DNA of 64,000 nucleotides from Opisthocomus hoazin. Taxonomy: Eukaryota > Chordata > Aves > Opisthocomiformes > Opisthocomidae. This document shows, piece after piece, positions 1-28,375 of the stretch. Location: assembly GCF_030867145.1 (NCBI RefSeq), contig NC_134439.1, positions 6,423,379 to 6,487,378 of the forward strand, written 5' to 3'. Below the pieces are notes generated by a model, which did not search any database, was not told the DNA's origin, and was given only the letters and a program-made list of their open reading frames with translations. Positions within the stretch are counted from its first letter, which is position 1; each line of letters opens with the position of its first letter. The translations under genes were made by a program, and so were the position numbers.

Positions 1-839
1 GAAGGCGACCAGGCACCTGCACAGGCACGCACCCATCTCTGCTGGGCTACTGCGGCGAGGAGGCCACAGCTTCTGCCACCCACAGCGCGGAGGCACAGAA
101 ACCCTGGGGGAAAGGCCCAGCGCAATCTGTTTGGTACTGCCTCTCAGCTGGGCCGTCCTCAGAGACAAGAGCTGGGCTAGGGCTTCCCTACGCTGACCTG
201 TGTGTTTATGGGGAAGTCCTGCGACAAAACACCCAACTGTTTTTTTATGGACAACGGATTTGACTTCTGTGTTCACAGCACAAACACAGGTAGGCGATAG
301 CAACCCCCCCCCACTTCAATTTGGGGTTTATGTTTCGAGCTAACCGACCCCCCTCGCTCGCTGGCGCTGCCACAGCCCTGATCAAACAGAAACGCAGCGC
401 CTACGCCGAGACCAACAGCTCGGGCAGGCGCAGGGAGCAGAAGCACTGGCTGCAAGGTGTGGGCGAAGCTCCAGAGCTCCGCCGGCCCGAGCCGGTGCCT
501 CTGGCTCCCGGAGCTGCCTTCGAACGGCCGAGGGGAAGGCGCAGCAGCTCCCAGGACCGCGACTCCCCTTGCTGCAGGGGGAGAGGAGCAGCAGAGTGGG
601 CTATGGACCTGGAAACAGAGAGATACCAGCGTGTTCAGCAATTCCTGCGCTTAGATCCATCAAAGTTACCGTTAAATGACTTCTCCCTGCATCCCCCCAA
701 AACAAGGGTAACGTAGAGCAGAGTTCAACCAGACCAGGCTTCCCTTTGTGAAAAACATCATATTCAGGACCATCGTCTTGTTCTCTGGGACAACATATCA
801 AACCACAGGCAATGAGAACAGAGAATCTTTTTTTCCAGC
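1..839. other. left flank, no gene assigned
   Basis: This stretch lies beyond the more distal MAP3K14 poly(A) signal. It holds a GC-rich patch at about 340-600 with several CpGs and an open plus-strand frame at 321-716 that includes an ATG at 603 in good context. I recognise no family in any frame and see no repeat. It could be an exon or promoter of the next gene, but nothing visible proves this. Confidence 0.4.
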
Positions 840-845
840 TTTATT
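840..845 (-). terminator. distal poly(A) signal, MAP3K14 candidate
   Basis: AATAAA on the minus strand followed within about 35-55 bases by a GT-rich element. This is the best candidate for the end of the long MAP3K14 transcript. Confidence 0.45.
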
Positions 846-2284
846 TTTTTTTCTCCTGTGAAAACGCAGGTCAAAAATGTTAATTTCAAGAAATCACAGT
901 TTTATAAAGTGTCATTCGTTCAACACAAGCTAGTCATTCCACCGCCCTCACCACGCCAGTACTGCCCATCCCAGAGATTACCAGCTCCGTATCACTTCAC
1001 CAATGGTGATTTTTCCAGACTTTCAGGAGGAGCTACACGACAAGAGCCATCTGTGTTTGTCCCTCCTACTGCTATTTGTCCTTCCTACCCTGAACTGGGG
1101 TTCTGTCCTAAAGACTAGTTATGTTCTTATATATGGATAACAAAAACCTTTCCTGACTTTCTCTTCTGTCAGTATTGCACAGCCAGCCTTGATCTGGAAG
1201 CTGGACTTTTTATGCTCGTCGCTGCAAAAATGACCAGTCAAATTAAGAGGGAAGTGTCCTGGCAGCAGGAGAGAGTCGAGGAGATCCCAAGCTGGTAGGC
1301 AGCAAAACCACGAAACCCCTGGAGATACCCCCGAGAGGAGAGCCACGTCTCAGGACGGTAAGAAAGCAGCAGTGGTTTGCGGTGTCAGCCGAAGCGTCTG
1401 TCCCACGTGGCAGGGACTGCTGCCGCCACAGCCCGCTCGTCTGGCTGGCTGTCACGTAAAAGAACTGCTCGGTGGAAATCTGCAGCCTCTCTTTGTCACT
1501 TGAGGGGGCAGCAAAAGAGGAGGGAAGGTTTTGGACAAAACAAACAGGGAGATACTGGCTAATGCTGGTGTGAGGGTACAGGAGAACATGGAATTCTCCA
1601 TCTACCCAGCAAAGACATTCGGGGTTCGCCAGGGTTTACTGCCTTTCACCCACTCTGGAGGTGGCCTGAGGTTACCGTTAATGCTGTAGATGAAGTGTAA
1701 AGCTCAGAAGTCCCGTAAACAGCGGGCTGCTGCACCCCGCCCTGCTGCTCGGCAGAACTTCAGTCTAACACCACGGTGCAAAACTGTACACCTGTACATC
1801 GAAGCATTTCGCAAACAGTGAAAGCCACGAGATGCAGCCTTTGGGAAGGGAACAGACCACGCTTTCGTATTGACACATCACCAACAGACTCTTCTTAGAA
1901 ACAACCAACAGGTTTTTCTCCTCTCCCCCTCAGACGAAGCCTAGGAAGGGGCCAGGCGTGGGGAGATCGGTCGGTGCACTGAATACATGCTTGGGAGCTC
2001 CTGGGAAGGCATTTTGGTCCCTCCTGCTCCAGAGCCTACAATTCTTAGCAGTTTATGGTATCTGAAAAACACCAAAATCAAGCCAACCTACCCATTCCCC
2101 CCACTCCTTCCTGGAAGAGACATGCGTAATGTGTTAATTGTTTACTAAAAAGGCTCTTCATGTGGCATTTCAGCTATAATTAGGTGTCTATTTTGGACAA
2201 CGTATTAAGTGCTTCAGAACAAAAAGTGCTATAAAAACTATACCCATAGCAGTGACAGGTTTCATTTTTCCTCAAGAATTCCAC

Positions 2285-2290
2285 TTTATT
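2285..2290 (-). terminator. proximal poly(A) signal, MAP3K14 candidate
   Basis: AATAAA on the minus strand about 1.6 kb after the MAP3K14 stop. The GT-rich downstream element is weaker than at the distal site. Confidence 0.35.
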
Positions 2291-3895
2291 GCATCACAAC
2301 TTCAGTTTTCCGATTAGGAATGTCGCTGCCTGGTGTATCAAAACCATCCGATGTTCTGGGAGACCAAAGGGAAAGAGTTTCAGTTGCTCACGGAGCACTG
2401 GTCCTCACCAAGGGAGGCCCAGAGTATGACTTTTCCCAGCTATTTTCTAAGTGAACTCCACTTGGGAAAACTGCAAACACTCCTGCCCCGTCGGGTCCCT
2501 CAGAACCAGGATAGACCCGGCAGGACCTGCCTTGCTTTCTGGGAGCTGTTCCTCTGCTCAGCCTGGATGCAGAGAGCCCCTGCTGAGAGGCCGCACGTTG
2601 GAAGAGCCACAGCACACCGGCAAGGGACCACGAGGACTTTGAGCAGTCCCCAGCAGGTACACTCACAGCTTAACCCTCCCTCTGGTTCTGCTCTGGGTTA
2701 CAGCACGGTTACAACACCCGCCCGTCTGAATTTGACCCACGCAGTTTCAGCGTACTCCAAACAACTCACAAATCAGTAAAAAAAGTTCAAAGCTTAAGGC
2801 ATTATGGGCCCAGCAGCCCGTCCCCCTCCCTTAACACCTTCTGACAGAAGGGGAGCAGTACGACGCCTCGTGCCATCCGTCAGTGCCGGTGAAGACAGCT
2901 GGAGCCAACACACCACGCGGAACTGGGGCACCGAGCTCCAGCGAGGCCGAGCTGCCGGCCGCACCGAGCGCTGGGAGTGAGATTTTTAATAAATGCTGCA
3001 GCAAAATTCAGACTTTGTCTGAGCTGACAGAGCTGCTGTCCCTGCCCCCTCCAGGGGAAGCCACGTGGATGGGACAGTTCACGAGAAGTCCCAAGTCAGC
3101 GGTGGAAATAGGACGGAGGAACACAACCCCTCCACCCTGGCCACCAAGGAGCACCTTCCCCTCCTCCTGCCCCACCTGCCAGACAGCGTCGGCAGCAACA
3201 CCAGAGAGAGAGCACCAGCTCCTAAGGCGGAGAGGAGACCTGAAGATGAGAGCTGCAAGCAAAGCTCTTTCTGGGAACAAAGTTCTTTTCTGATTCAAGA
3301 AGGAAGCGTCTGCGGGGAAGGGTGGGAGGTGAAACCAAGAACCCAGCTAGTTACTGCTGTCAACTTTCCCCATGCGAAAGGCTTGAGGTAGAGATGATGC
3401 TACCCAAAGCCTACAGAAACGTTCAGTTTTTCCTCCAGCTAGAAGGAAGTTAGCCAGCTCCCTCTGTACAAACAACCACAGCTGCACCGAAGATACCCAA
3501 CCTCCTCCTTGGGGCAAGCCCAGCAACTACCAGTTCACCTCGGAGGCTGAGCCCCAGGAGTTCTCACCCAATCCCTCTACGCTCCTGAAATGCACAATCG
3601 CATTCCTCTGAAAAGCAGGAATTTCCACCCACCATTCTCAAGCTCAACCTAACACTCACACCCAAAACAAGTTAATTCCCGCTGTTCTGGGGAACATCTA
3701 AGGTCAGGACATGTCTTGGAACTGGATCAGAACGGACAACAGAAGTGAGGCCCGAGAGCAGTGAGCTGCTGAACCGCTATCCTACTTCAGCACAAAACAC
3801 CAGCAACTGCACTTGGTGCTCCACGGCAGGGGTGGGTGGAAGCTTTTGCAATTCCTTCTTTCAACAAGGTAAACACCTCCGAAACAGGAACAGCT

Positions 3896-19383
<15,488 letters not shown>

Positions 19384-19810
19384 TTCCCAGGTTCAGAGTT
19401 ACTGAGGGAGAACAAAAAACCAAAGCAAAACACTTGTCAAAATACTTCACAGGCAGAAGCAGCTTCAAGTTCATGAGAAACAGGAGGCTGCTGAAGGTAT
19501 CGGACTACTAAATAATTTAAAGCATATCAAGGTCCTACCCAACCTCTGAGCATGGAGCCGCAAAAGAAGCCAAGACTGCCAGCTCTCCACCCCTGACTTG
19601 TACCACTGAAGATCTAAATAATCAATGCTCTTCTCAGTACTAAAAATACGAGACCACATGGGTTTCGAAGGGAAATTTTTTCTTGGTATATTCCCTTAGC
19701 TTAAATACAAACACTGAAACCATATAGAAGAGGGAACTCTCGTATCACTAAACAGGAAGAATATTCTCCAATAACCAAAAAAGAAAAAAAAAGAAAAGAT
19801 ATGAAAGATT

Positions 19811-19835
19811 TTCTCCTAGAGTGCATCTAGGAGAA
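19811..19835. repeat. short inverted repeat in intron 1
   Basis: Ten-base arms, TTCTCCTAGA and TCTAGGAGAA, around a five-base loop. It would form a small hairpin. No function can be assigned. Confidence 0.6.
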
Positions 19836-20422
19836 ATTACATTGTGCTCTCACACCACATAAAACAGCCATAAAATCCTGCTAATTACTTTCCTCTTTGT
19901 ACTCAGTCACTCTCAAATCCATTTCTCATTTTTCCTTCCAATAAAACAAGGCTAGGCAATCAGCCTGCCCATACATAACCCCTCCCTTGCTCCCCTTCCT
20001 TCCCCTTCATTGCCAATAACCTCTGAAATCCTTGGTCAAGCCCGACAAAAGCAGAGCTCTTACGGCGTATGGGATGAACAGAAGCTGGTGTTGGACAGGG
20101 CACAGCGACGGCGCTGGAAAAGACGATCCCCTCCGCTTGGCAGCAGCTGGCGAGTCAATCAGCACGGGCTGCTCGCTGACCAGTGAGCGTCAACGCAGCT
20201 CCAAACAAGTCCCAGCACATGCCAAATCCTGGCCAATTGGCAGCGCAGAGGAAGGTGGAAGGGAGCCAGGGGTGGAAAGGGAGACGCATAAAGAAGCATG
20301 GAAGCAAGGCACTGCGGGACGGGACAGGGGTATATTGTGGGGTGGAAATCAGGAATGGGGACCGACCACAAGCCCACAGGAAACAGGGCTTTGGGTTAGC
20401 CCTTGGTGCCTTCGCCTTGGAC

Positions 20423-21400
20423 TCACAGAATCACAGCACGTTCGGGGTTGGAAGGGACCAACCAAGGTCACCCAGCCCAACCCCCTGCCCAAGCAGGGTC
20501 ACCCAGAGCAGGCTGCACAGCACCGCGGCCAGGCGGGGCTGGAATATCTCCAGAGAAGGAGACTCCACAGCCTCCCTGGGCAGCCTGGGCCAGGGCTCCG
20601 TCACCCTCAGAGGGAAGAAGTTCTTCCTCGGGTGCAGCTGGAGCTTCCTCTGCTTCAGTTTGTGCCTGTTGCCCCTTGTCCTGTCGCTGGGCACCGCTGA
20701 ACAGAGTCTGGCCCCGTCCTCCTGACCCCCACCCTGCAGATATTTAGAGGCATTTCTAAGGTCCCCTCGCAGCCTTCTCTTCTCCAGGCTCAACAAGCCC
20801 AGCTCCCTCAGCCTTTCCTCATAGCAGAGATGCTCCAGTCCCCTCCTCATCCTCGTAGCCCTCCTCTGGACTCTCTCCAGTAGCTCCTCATCTTTCTTGA
20901 AGTGGGGAGCCCAGCACTGGACACAGCACTGCAGATGGGGCCTCACTGGGGCAGAGCAGAGGGGAAGAAGAACCTTCCTCGACCTGCTGGCCACACTTTT
21001 CCTAATGCACCCCAGGATCCCATTGCCCTTCTTGGCACCCAGGGCACGCTGCTGGCTCATGGTCACCCTGTCGTCCCCCAGCACTCCCAGTCCCTCTCCA
21101 CAGAGCTGCTCTCCAGCAGGTCAGCCCCCAGCCTGTACTGGTGCCTGGGGTTGTTCCTCCCCAGGTGCAGGACCCTGCATTTGTCTTTGTTGAACCTCAT
21201 CAGGTTCCTCTCTGCCCAGCTCTCCAGCCTGTCCAGGTCACGCTGAATGGCAGCACAGCCTGCTGGTGTGTCCACCACTCCTCCCAGCTTTGTGTCATCA
21301 GCAAACTGGCTGAGGGTACACTCTAACTCTTCATCCAGGTCACTGATGAAATTAAACAAAACTGGGCCCAGTACTGACCCTTGGGGGACACCACATTCCA
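20423..21400 (-). mobile_element. CR1 retrotransposon fragment, 5'-truncated
   Basis: Its 3' end lies at the left (cacagaatcacag on the plus strand, the complement of the CR1 tail repeat). Reading leftwards from 21400 on the minus strand gives the end of the reverse-transcriptase domain: a PQGSVLGP-type motif and then FADDTKLGG with the catalytic Asp pair. The rest of the ORF2 C-terminus follows, broken by frameshifts. It lies in MAP3K14 intron 1 in the same orientation as the gene. Confidence 0.93.
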
Positions 21401-24400
21401 GAAAAGTTCAAACATAGATGTTTTCTTTTAAACCAGAATATGCTCTACTGCTCCTTAACTGTAGGTGTCACTTCCTTGGGCCAGTCCTCTCGCAGCTCAA
21501 GTGCAAAAAATTTAAAATTAATTTTTCCATCGTTAAACCACCCATGAAAAATCAGAAACCTCCGCAAACACATACAGGTGTGAAGCACCACAAACCCAAT
21601 AGAAGATGAAGAGCAGGGACACTTGAAGGGAGGCCAGCAAAAACAAGTTCTCACAACTATCACAGCAGCACACCTTTGAGGCTCACCCGTGTAAATCTGT
21701 GCCAGGGATTCTCTTTCCCTTTTTTCTTTCCTTTCCACCCACCCGGAGCAGCTGCCTGGGGCAACAGGACATTTACTCCAACAGGCTCCTGGAAACACAG
21801 AGCTCAATCAGGAAAATGACAAAATCCGTGGGTGCTCTGTGCCCAAAGGACCACCAAGGAAAGAAGGGAGCCATGAATCTTGGTGTGATGTGTAAATGAG
21901 TCACCTAACAACCTGGCAGGTATACAAGGAAAGTCAACAATGACCACATTCAGCAGCTAAACACAGAACAGCTGCTGTGCAAAAGAAGTGCTGATGACAG
22001 CATCCCACTCATTACCCCGGCTCGCTCCCTCTCCTCTACAGAAATTATGTCAAATCTCAGCGCTGTAAAATAATCCCTTGGAGCAGCAGAAAGAGAGCCT
22101 GTCAGATGACTAACCCAAGCCACCAGTGACCAAACCGACAAGTTCAGAGCTATTTTTGTACTCACTCTCTCCTGATTTGCATTAACTCTGTCTCTCCTGG
22201 CCCTCCCCTCACCTTCAAGGACCTTCAAGGTCTGCAGCCCTAACCCATCCCCAGCGCCAAAAAATACCTAATTCTACAAGTCACTCCGCAGCTTAGTTAA
22301 AAGACAAGAGAGGGAGGGGAGGAGCAAAATTGCAAGTCCTTGTCACCCTCTGAAATGGAGCAGAGTAGCAAGGAAAGTTACTGTGACTAAAGTCAACAAA
22401 GCGCATACCTCCCTTGCCGACCTGAAAAAACAAGAGGTAGCTATTGTAAGCAAGGTCCTCCAACAGGGCAGCCGCCAGCGCGCCGTTTAATGTGTGACTC
22501 AGGTCTACAAGGCTGTGTAGGCACCGAAGCTGCAAGCCCAGCCCAGTTTAACTGTTGGTGCACGATTTTCAAGTCCTTATAAGAATCAAAAACCCAACTA
22601 TTTTCCGCTGTGTAGTCAGCAGAAGTGGTGATTAAAAAAAAAGAAACAAAATCAGAACTTTTAAGTAATTTTTGAAGCGTAACTTATCTTGAAGCTATGT
22701 CTTCAGAACCGAACCAGTGAGACTCATCTCTGTGCACTTGGAGGGGGTGGCAATCCAGAGAGGCGCAAAGCATTCGTAAGCCTCATTAATTTGGACATAG
22801 GCACTCGGTCTCTCAGGCCCAGGCCCCAGGTGCAGTCCTCCTCAGGGAAGCTCTAGGTAAAAGAGAGCCTCGGGAGCAGTAAACGGGGACCTTAGGTTCC
22901 ACGGCAAGACCACTAAGAACAGGATTTGCCCACATGAGACACGTTGGAGCTGCGGTTTCGGCTGCCTATTTACTGGCCACGGCTCCAGGATGAGCACTGC
23001 TTCCTGTACAGACACAAGTTACGTACGTGCAATGTGAGGAGCTTCAAGTTATTGAGCTGGAGCGTGGCTGTTTCATAGCCCAAACTGCTTCTCTGGTTTT
23101 CAAAACCTCCTCTCCCTCATCTGAGTCACTTAGATTCAACTGCAGTTCTCGATTTCAATCTCCCTGACTTTCTTCCTTCTGTAGACGTGTGTACGAGCCC
23201 ATTAATTTCAAGGAAGAAAGGGGAAGTCGGGTTAATGATACAGTAGATAAAAGCGAATACTACACCCCCAACCCACAATGGGCTTTTGCTAGCAGCGTTG
23301 AGGACTACTTGCTCCTTATCTTCACTAAGGTTTTACACTCACCTCTGGGTAATTAGCGTTAGTTCTCACTGCTGTAAAAAAGAAAGTGCGTTTTTACAGA
23401 ATGAAAGCCAAGCACAGTATCAGTTGTGCTCTGGAGGCACTGGTGCGATGGCAGTGGCAACTCGTCCCTCAGACAATGTCTGTGCTCCTGTGAGAAACTC
23501 ATATACTGGATAAGGGCATCTGTGACTTGTAGGGAGTCAGAATTTAGGAGACACGCAAACATTATTAATGTAAGAGACAACTATGTGCTTTCTGCTCCTT
23601 TAAAATCTCTTCCCTCCACCCTTCTCTAAACAAGTCCCTGTTCATCCTCCTCAGCTCTTCCATACCAACTGGAAGCTATTTGTAGCAGGGACCTTAAAAG
23701 CACATTTCTACATTTCATGAAGTTACTATGTATGTAGAAAGAGAGACTCATAGCTGGGAAAAAGTAACGCAGATACCTCTCCGGCACTGAAACACTGCAG
23801 CACACCATAACATGGGATCCTGCTTGGTCTGCCTGGGTCAAATCTCCCTTGCCAGCAGCTTCTTGGAGAATTTCAGTTCACGTTTTGTGGAGTAGCCCCC
23901 AGATTTGGTTAAAAAAGACTTGGGAAAGAGCTTTAAAATATACATAAGACTATCAAGTAAGATTCAATGTATGCAGATTTCCTCTCCTAGTCTGAGTGCG
24001 AACATTCAGCAGCAGTTTCACGTTGACATTTAGTTTGAAAAAAAGAAAAAAAAAAATCATGTTGTCTCAGTGAGGTTTCCCACTTCCTTATTGAGAAGAG
24101 TTTTATGAACAATGCATTAACTCAGGTTACCCTTCTCTTTTGCAGCTGCTACTGGTTTATCACAACAACACAACTAGCATTTTAGCAACGTTGCTTTGCT
24201 GACCACTACAACAAAGCAACAGCTGGGAAGAGCCAGGAATTTCTGCATCACTAGAGCAGAGAATATCAACTGAAAAGCAGACCATACACCTTTTGGGGAC
24301 CTCCCCGTCCTAACAGCCGTCAGCAGGTATTCGAGAAAGTGCCAAGTCTGCAGCCAGAAGAACCTGTCCAGAGTATTAGCTACTAAATCATCACACACAG

Positions 24401-27129
24401 ACATCAAGTCTTCTCAAAAACCACACATTTCACCAAAGGGAAAAAAAAAAAAAAGAAAAAAAGACACTTGTTAAAAAAATGAATCACACTAAAGAGCTGG
24501 TTTGGGGCCCAAGAAGTAGATTTCTATGTACAACCCCTTCAGACCCCAGGCACCACTTTTTCCCTTCATCCCTGCCTCCTCACCACTGTCTTTCTCTGCC
24601 TGGATGGTATCGATGAGCTTCCTTGCCTGCCCACGTTTCAGATGGAACTGAAATTAAGACGGTTCCGTTTTCGGCCGTGTCAGTTTAAGGCATATTATTG
24701 TAGCATGGCCCTAGGGTGGTTATTTAAACAAGCTTAATGCTGTCAGCAAGGAGAAGTTTCAATTTGTGTCAAAAGGGATTTAAAAAAAGCTGTAGCACTC
24801 ACACATCCCTGCCTTAAAACACAGTTAATGCCATTTGAAGTTACCATGTTTAAGAGAAAAAAAAAAACAACCACCAAACCTTCCCTCTCGTATCTAAGAG
24901 TTCCAAAGTAAAAATAAATAGAATGCCTTACTGATTAAAATACTGGTGAGTCAGATCAGCAGTTGCTATTCCAGGATGCTCACAGCCTTCACCTCCTTTG
25001 CTTCAACCGGTGTTGCCCACTCCTCTGTACGAGGGGATCCTGTACGATCTTGCCTGGTTCCTCTTAGTCTCTCACCTCTCGTTAAGCGCTGCTGCACACA
25101 GGCTTACCTGGAGATCATCAGGTAAAGCTAAACCTTCTACCTAAACCACCACAGGAAGAATTTCACTATCAGCCTTATGTTCATGAGTAAGTTATGTTAC
25201 AAATGGTAATAAAAATGTAAACATATTATTTAAAGTGGTTTGATAGTAAATACTTCAAAATCCCGTTCCAGCCATTTGCATTGCTTACTGTAAACGTCAG
25301 GGTAATGAGCTTCAGCTGCCTTTTCAGTTGCCAGGCGTTCGTATATTGCAATAGTTTGGTTACAAAGTCTGTAGGAAAATATCCGCCTGGGTTTAACCAT
25401 CAGCAGTATCTAAACACACCTATCTTCATTTCCTCAAGTACAAGCTTGGGTACAACTCACCCCTTGACAATTCCCCTCATGCTGTTGAACAAAGACACAA
25501 ACACCACCGTTTGCCCAGAGTTTACGAACCTCACCGCAACCCCATTCATTCAAAGAAGCCGCCAAGGTTTCCAAACTGCTTTGCAACCAGCAAGCATCAG
25601 AACAGACTTCGACCTGACAAGGTTTTGCTTCCCAGCCTGGCTCAGCTGTTCCCACGCAGGCTCTCAGGACACTGCTTAATGACATCCTGCATTTGAAGAC
25701 CCACTTGTGGAGTGAAGTTATTTCCGAAATTATAACAAGATGATATCGTAAAACACCTAAATGGACAACTTCCAACAACAGCCACAAACACACATTAAAA
25801 TCCATTCTGCCCATGCAGGCAGGACCAAGATTTCACCAGTTATTACAATACATTGAAGGATTGAAGCTGCAGAACAATCACACCTATAAAATGCCATGAA
25901 AGGCTACAAGGAAGCAGTAACGCTGAAATGCTGGGCCAAACCAAAAGTTTAGTTAAATTTAGTATAGATAGAAGCCTTTCTATGTAATCTTAATTTATGA
26001 TTGGTCCTGTGAATTCATTTATGATGATTTTCTACTATAAAGTAGAAACCCGAACTGCCCCGAGTCGTTTCTAACTGTCCAGCCTGAGCAAACTCCCATG
26101 AGACAAACTCCCACATGAACTGCAGCAGAGAACTGCCTTTTAGACAAGACGAGGTCCACATCCATCAGGGCCCCGTGGTCACTCAGCTGTGACCAGCTAA
26201 GCCCAGTTTCCTACAGATTGAAGTCCCACAGGTCTAGCCCTCACAGAGCTCCTTCTGGTCCCTCCATGCACCCTCCTGACTCCCCTTCCCCAGCATCTCC
26301 AGACCCTTTTCCTAACCCGGGTCTCTTTTACTCCGAGCCAGCTGCTCCTCTTAGAGCTTGGAAATCTTTCCGTCCTCCAGACCTCTATCCCTCCGTCTGC
26401 ACTGACACTTGCCACCAAACTCCAAAAGTCGCAGAAGGAAAGTTAGAGCGACAGCACGGTCACGTTTGCCTCCATCCTCTTGGCAGAGCAATAATCAGGC
26501 ACCACGTCACTGTCACAGCAAAAGCTCAGCTCTCCCTTCTCACACCTCACACCGAAACGAGACTCGGGACAGGCAGCGGCAAAGCTCGCTAGCTGCGGCG
26601 GTGTCGGATCAGGGCCCACAAATCCTTTCGGTTTTTTGGTTGCTGTATGTTTGTTTGTTACACTCCTCCTCCTCCGCATGCTGTACAAAGATTCACTCTC
26701 TTAGAGCAGTTAAAATTTAATAGTTAATAGCAAATGACTCATTCCAAAGGCATCTAGCGGTTGTGCCAATAACAGATTTTCACCGAGTTAAAACGCAATA
26801 ACGCGGCACACTACAGACGCACGTTTCAAAGCCCGATTCGATCGCTCTTATCACCAATGTCACAGCAAAGAGGGTGCAAGTTATTACTCACAAAAGAGTT
26901 CAGAAAACCAGCTGAAAAAAGAAATTCTGATGTTGTTTATGGATGCCAGTTTCAGACCGCCGCTTCTCACACGCGCGGAGCGCTGAAACACGTTTCTAAC
27001 GCAGCCGATTCAAGCAGACAGGAAGCATCTGAGCCCAACCACAGCAGCCTCTTATTAATCAGCAAAGAAGCATTTTAACCTTCTGCCAGAGGAAAAAAAA
27101 AGAATAAAAAAAGAGCCGCGGCAGAGAGA

Positions 27130-28330
27130 AGCGCCAGGGCTCGCTGGGAGCGGGCGGCAGCTCAGCCGAACCCCGGCTCTCATTCAGCTGCGGCTTCGGC
27201 TTAGCCGAGCTCCGGGCTGCGCCTCCTGCTCCTCCTCCCGTCTCCCGGGCTGGGGAGCACCCGGCAGCGCCCACCGAGCGGGCAAAGGCCACGGCCTCTC
27301 CGCCGCTCTCCGCGGGCGCGGAACCGGGGAGCCGGGGGCCGAGGAGCGGAGCTTCCCGGCAGAGACAGCGCGTCCAGGCTTCGAACCGAGCCCGGGGAGC
27401 GCGGCCCAGGAGCCGGCCGGTACCGCTCAGAGCTGCCGGTGCTCCCGGGGCCCTCCCCGCGGCGGCCGGCTCCCTTCCCGCCGGGGCCGGGCAGCGAGCG
27501 GGGGGCTCCCTCCCGCCCTCCTCCCGCAGGCGGCCGCGGAAGCGGCGGCGCCGGGTTCGCCTCAGGCCGGCCGGCCCGGAGAGACGCGCTCCACGGTTCC
27601 CAGGCCGACCGCCAACGGCCGCCGCCGCCCCCCCACAGCCCGTCCCCGCGGCGGCGGCCGGACGCAGCCCCGCTCCGCGCCCCCTGAGCAGCGGCACCTA
27701 CCGCTACGGCCCGGCTCGGTGCGGCCCGGCCCGGCCCGCCGCGGCCCCTCAGGCCTCCTCAGCGCCGCCCCGCTCACTGACAGGCGGTGGCCAGCGCCGG
27801 CCCCGCCCCCCCGGCGCCGCGCAGCCAATCGCCGACCGGCCCTGCCCCGCCGCCCGCGCGCGCCCAACCAGCGCCCCGCCCGGCCCCGCCGGCTCCCCGG
27901 GCGCGGCGCGGTCCCGGCGGGCGGGACGAGGCCGGGGGCGGGGGCGAGCGGCCGGGGGCGGCCCGGGTTTCCCAGAAGCGGGCGGGGCTTCCTGACAAGC
28001 CCCGCCCCCTCCCCCCGCTTCCTCCCGGTGCCGCATGCGCGCGCAGCCGGAGGGGCGCCGGCAGGGCAGCGGCGCGGAGGCGCCCAGTGCGCAGGCGCGG
28101 GGGGGAGGTGGGGGGGAGAGGGGGATTCGCCTCACGATCGTCCGTCACGTCGGGCGCGCTCGGCTCCGCGCCGGGGTCTCGGGAAGGGAGGCGGGGAGCG
28201 GGCCGGAGCGCGGCCGAGGAGAGCGGAGCCGCCTCCGCTGGGGCTGGCGGGCCGGACTGCGTTTGGCTTGGGGAACCGAGGCCTGCGGACTCTGCTCTCC
28301 CTGCGCTGAGGCTCCGTCACCTTTTCCCGC
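27130..28330. promoter_or_regulatory. CpG island, probable MAP3K14 promoter and exon 1
   Basis: Very GC- and CpG-rich, with no TATA box seen. It has a CCAAT box at 27825-27829, GC boxes around 27800 and 27930-27950, and NRF1-like GCATGCGC and GTGCGCAGGCGC sites near 28032 and 28088. On the minus strand a donor TAGCG/GTAGGTG ends a candidate non-coding exon at 27702, which suits the 5'UTR acceptor at 19402. Transcription start and exon 1 are inferred. A plus-strand transcript from the same island is possible. Long ORFs here follow from high GC and match nothing. Confidence 0.7.
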
Positions 28331-28375
28331 CTGGATGCCGAGGGAAAGGCTGCGAGAAAGGAGGCGAGGCCGCGC

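Larger units (their letters stand above)
840..3895 (-). other. MAP3K14: MAP3K14 3'UTR (proposed extent)
   Basis: This is the sequence downstream of the MAP3K14 stop codon. Two AATAAA signals exist on the minus strand, at 2285-2290 (3'UTR about 1.6 kb) and at 840-845 (about 3.05 kb). The distal one is followed by a GT-rich stretch (GTGGTTTGATATGTTGT at about 788-804 read on the minus strand), the usual downstream element, so it looks stronger. No CR1 copy or convincing other gene was seen in the interval. The exact end is inference; both ends may be used. Confidence 0.5.
19402..27701 (-). other. MAP3K14 intron 1 (proposed)
   Basis: The 3' end is fixed by the exon 2 acceptor. The 5' end is inferred from a donor (TAGCG/GTAGGTG) in the CpG island. 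It contains one CR1 fragment (20423-21400), A-rich runs near 19780, 22635, 24040, 24440 and 24860, and an imperfect palindrome at 19811-19835. No coding exon is recognised. Confidence 0.5.

Noticed and set aside
20032-20747. Open frames of 114-222 codons on the plus strand
   Set aside because: The conserved-looking part ([17 protein letters not shown] and similar) is antisense CR1; the same peptide recurs at 37209, 41363 and 55907.
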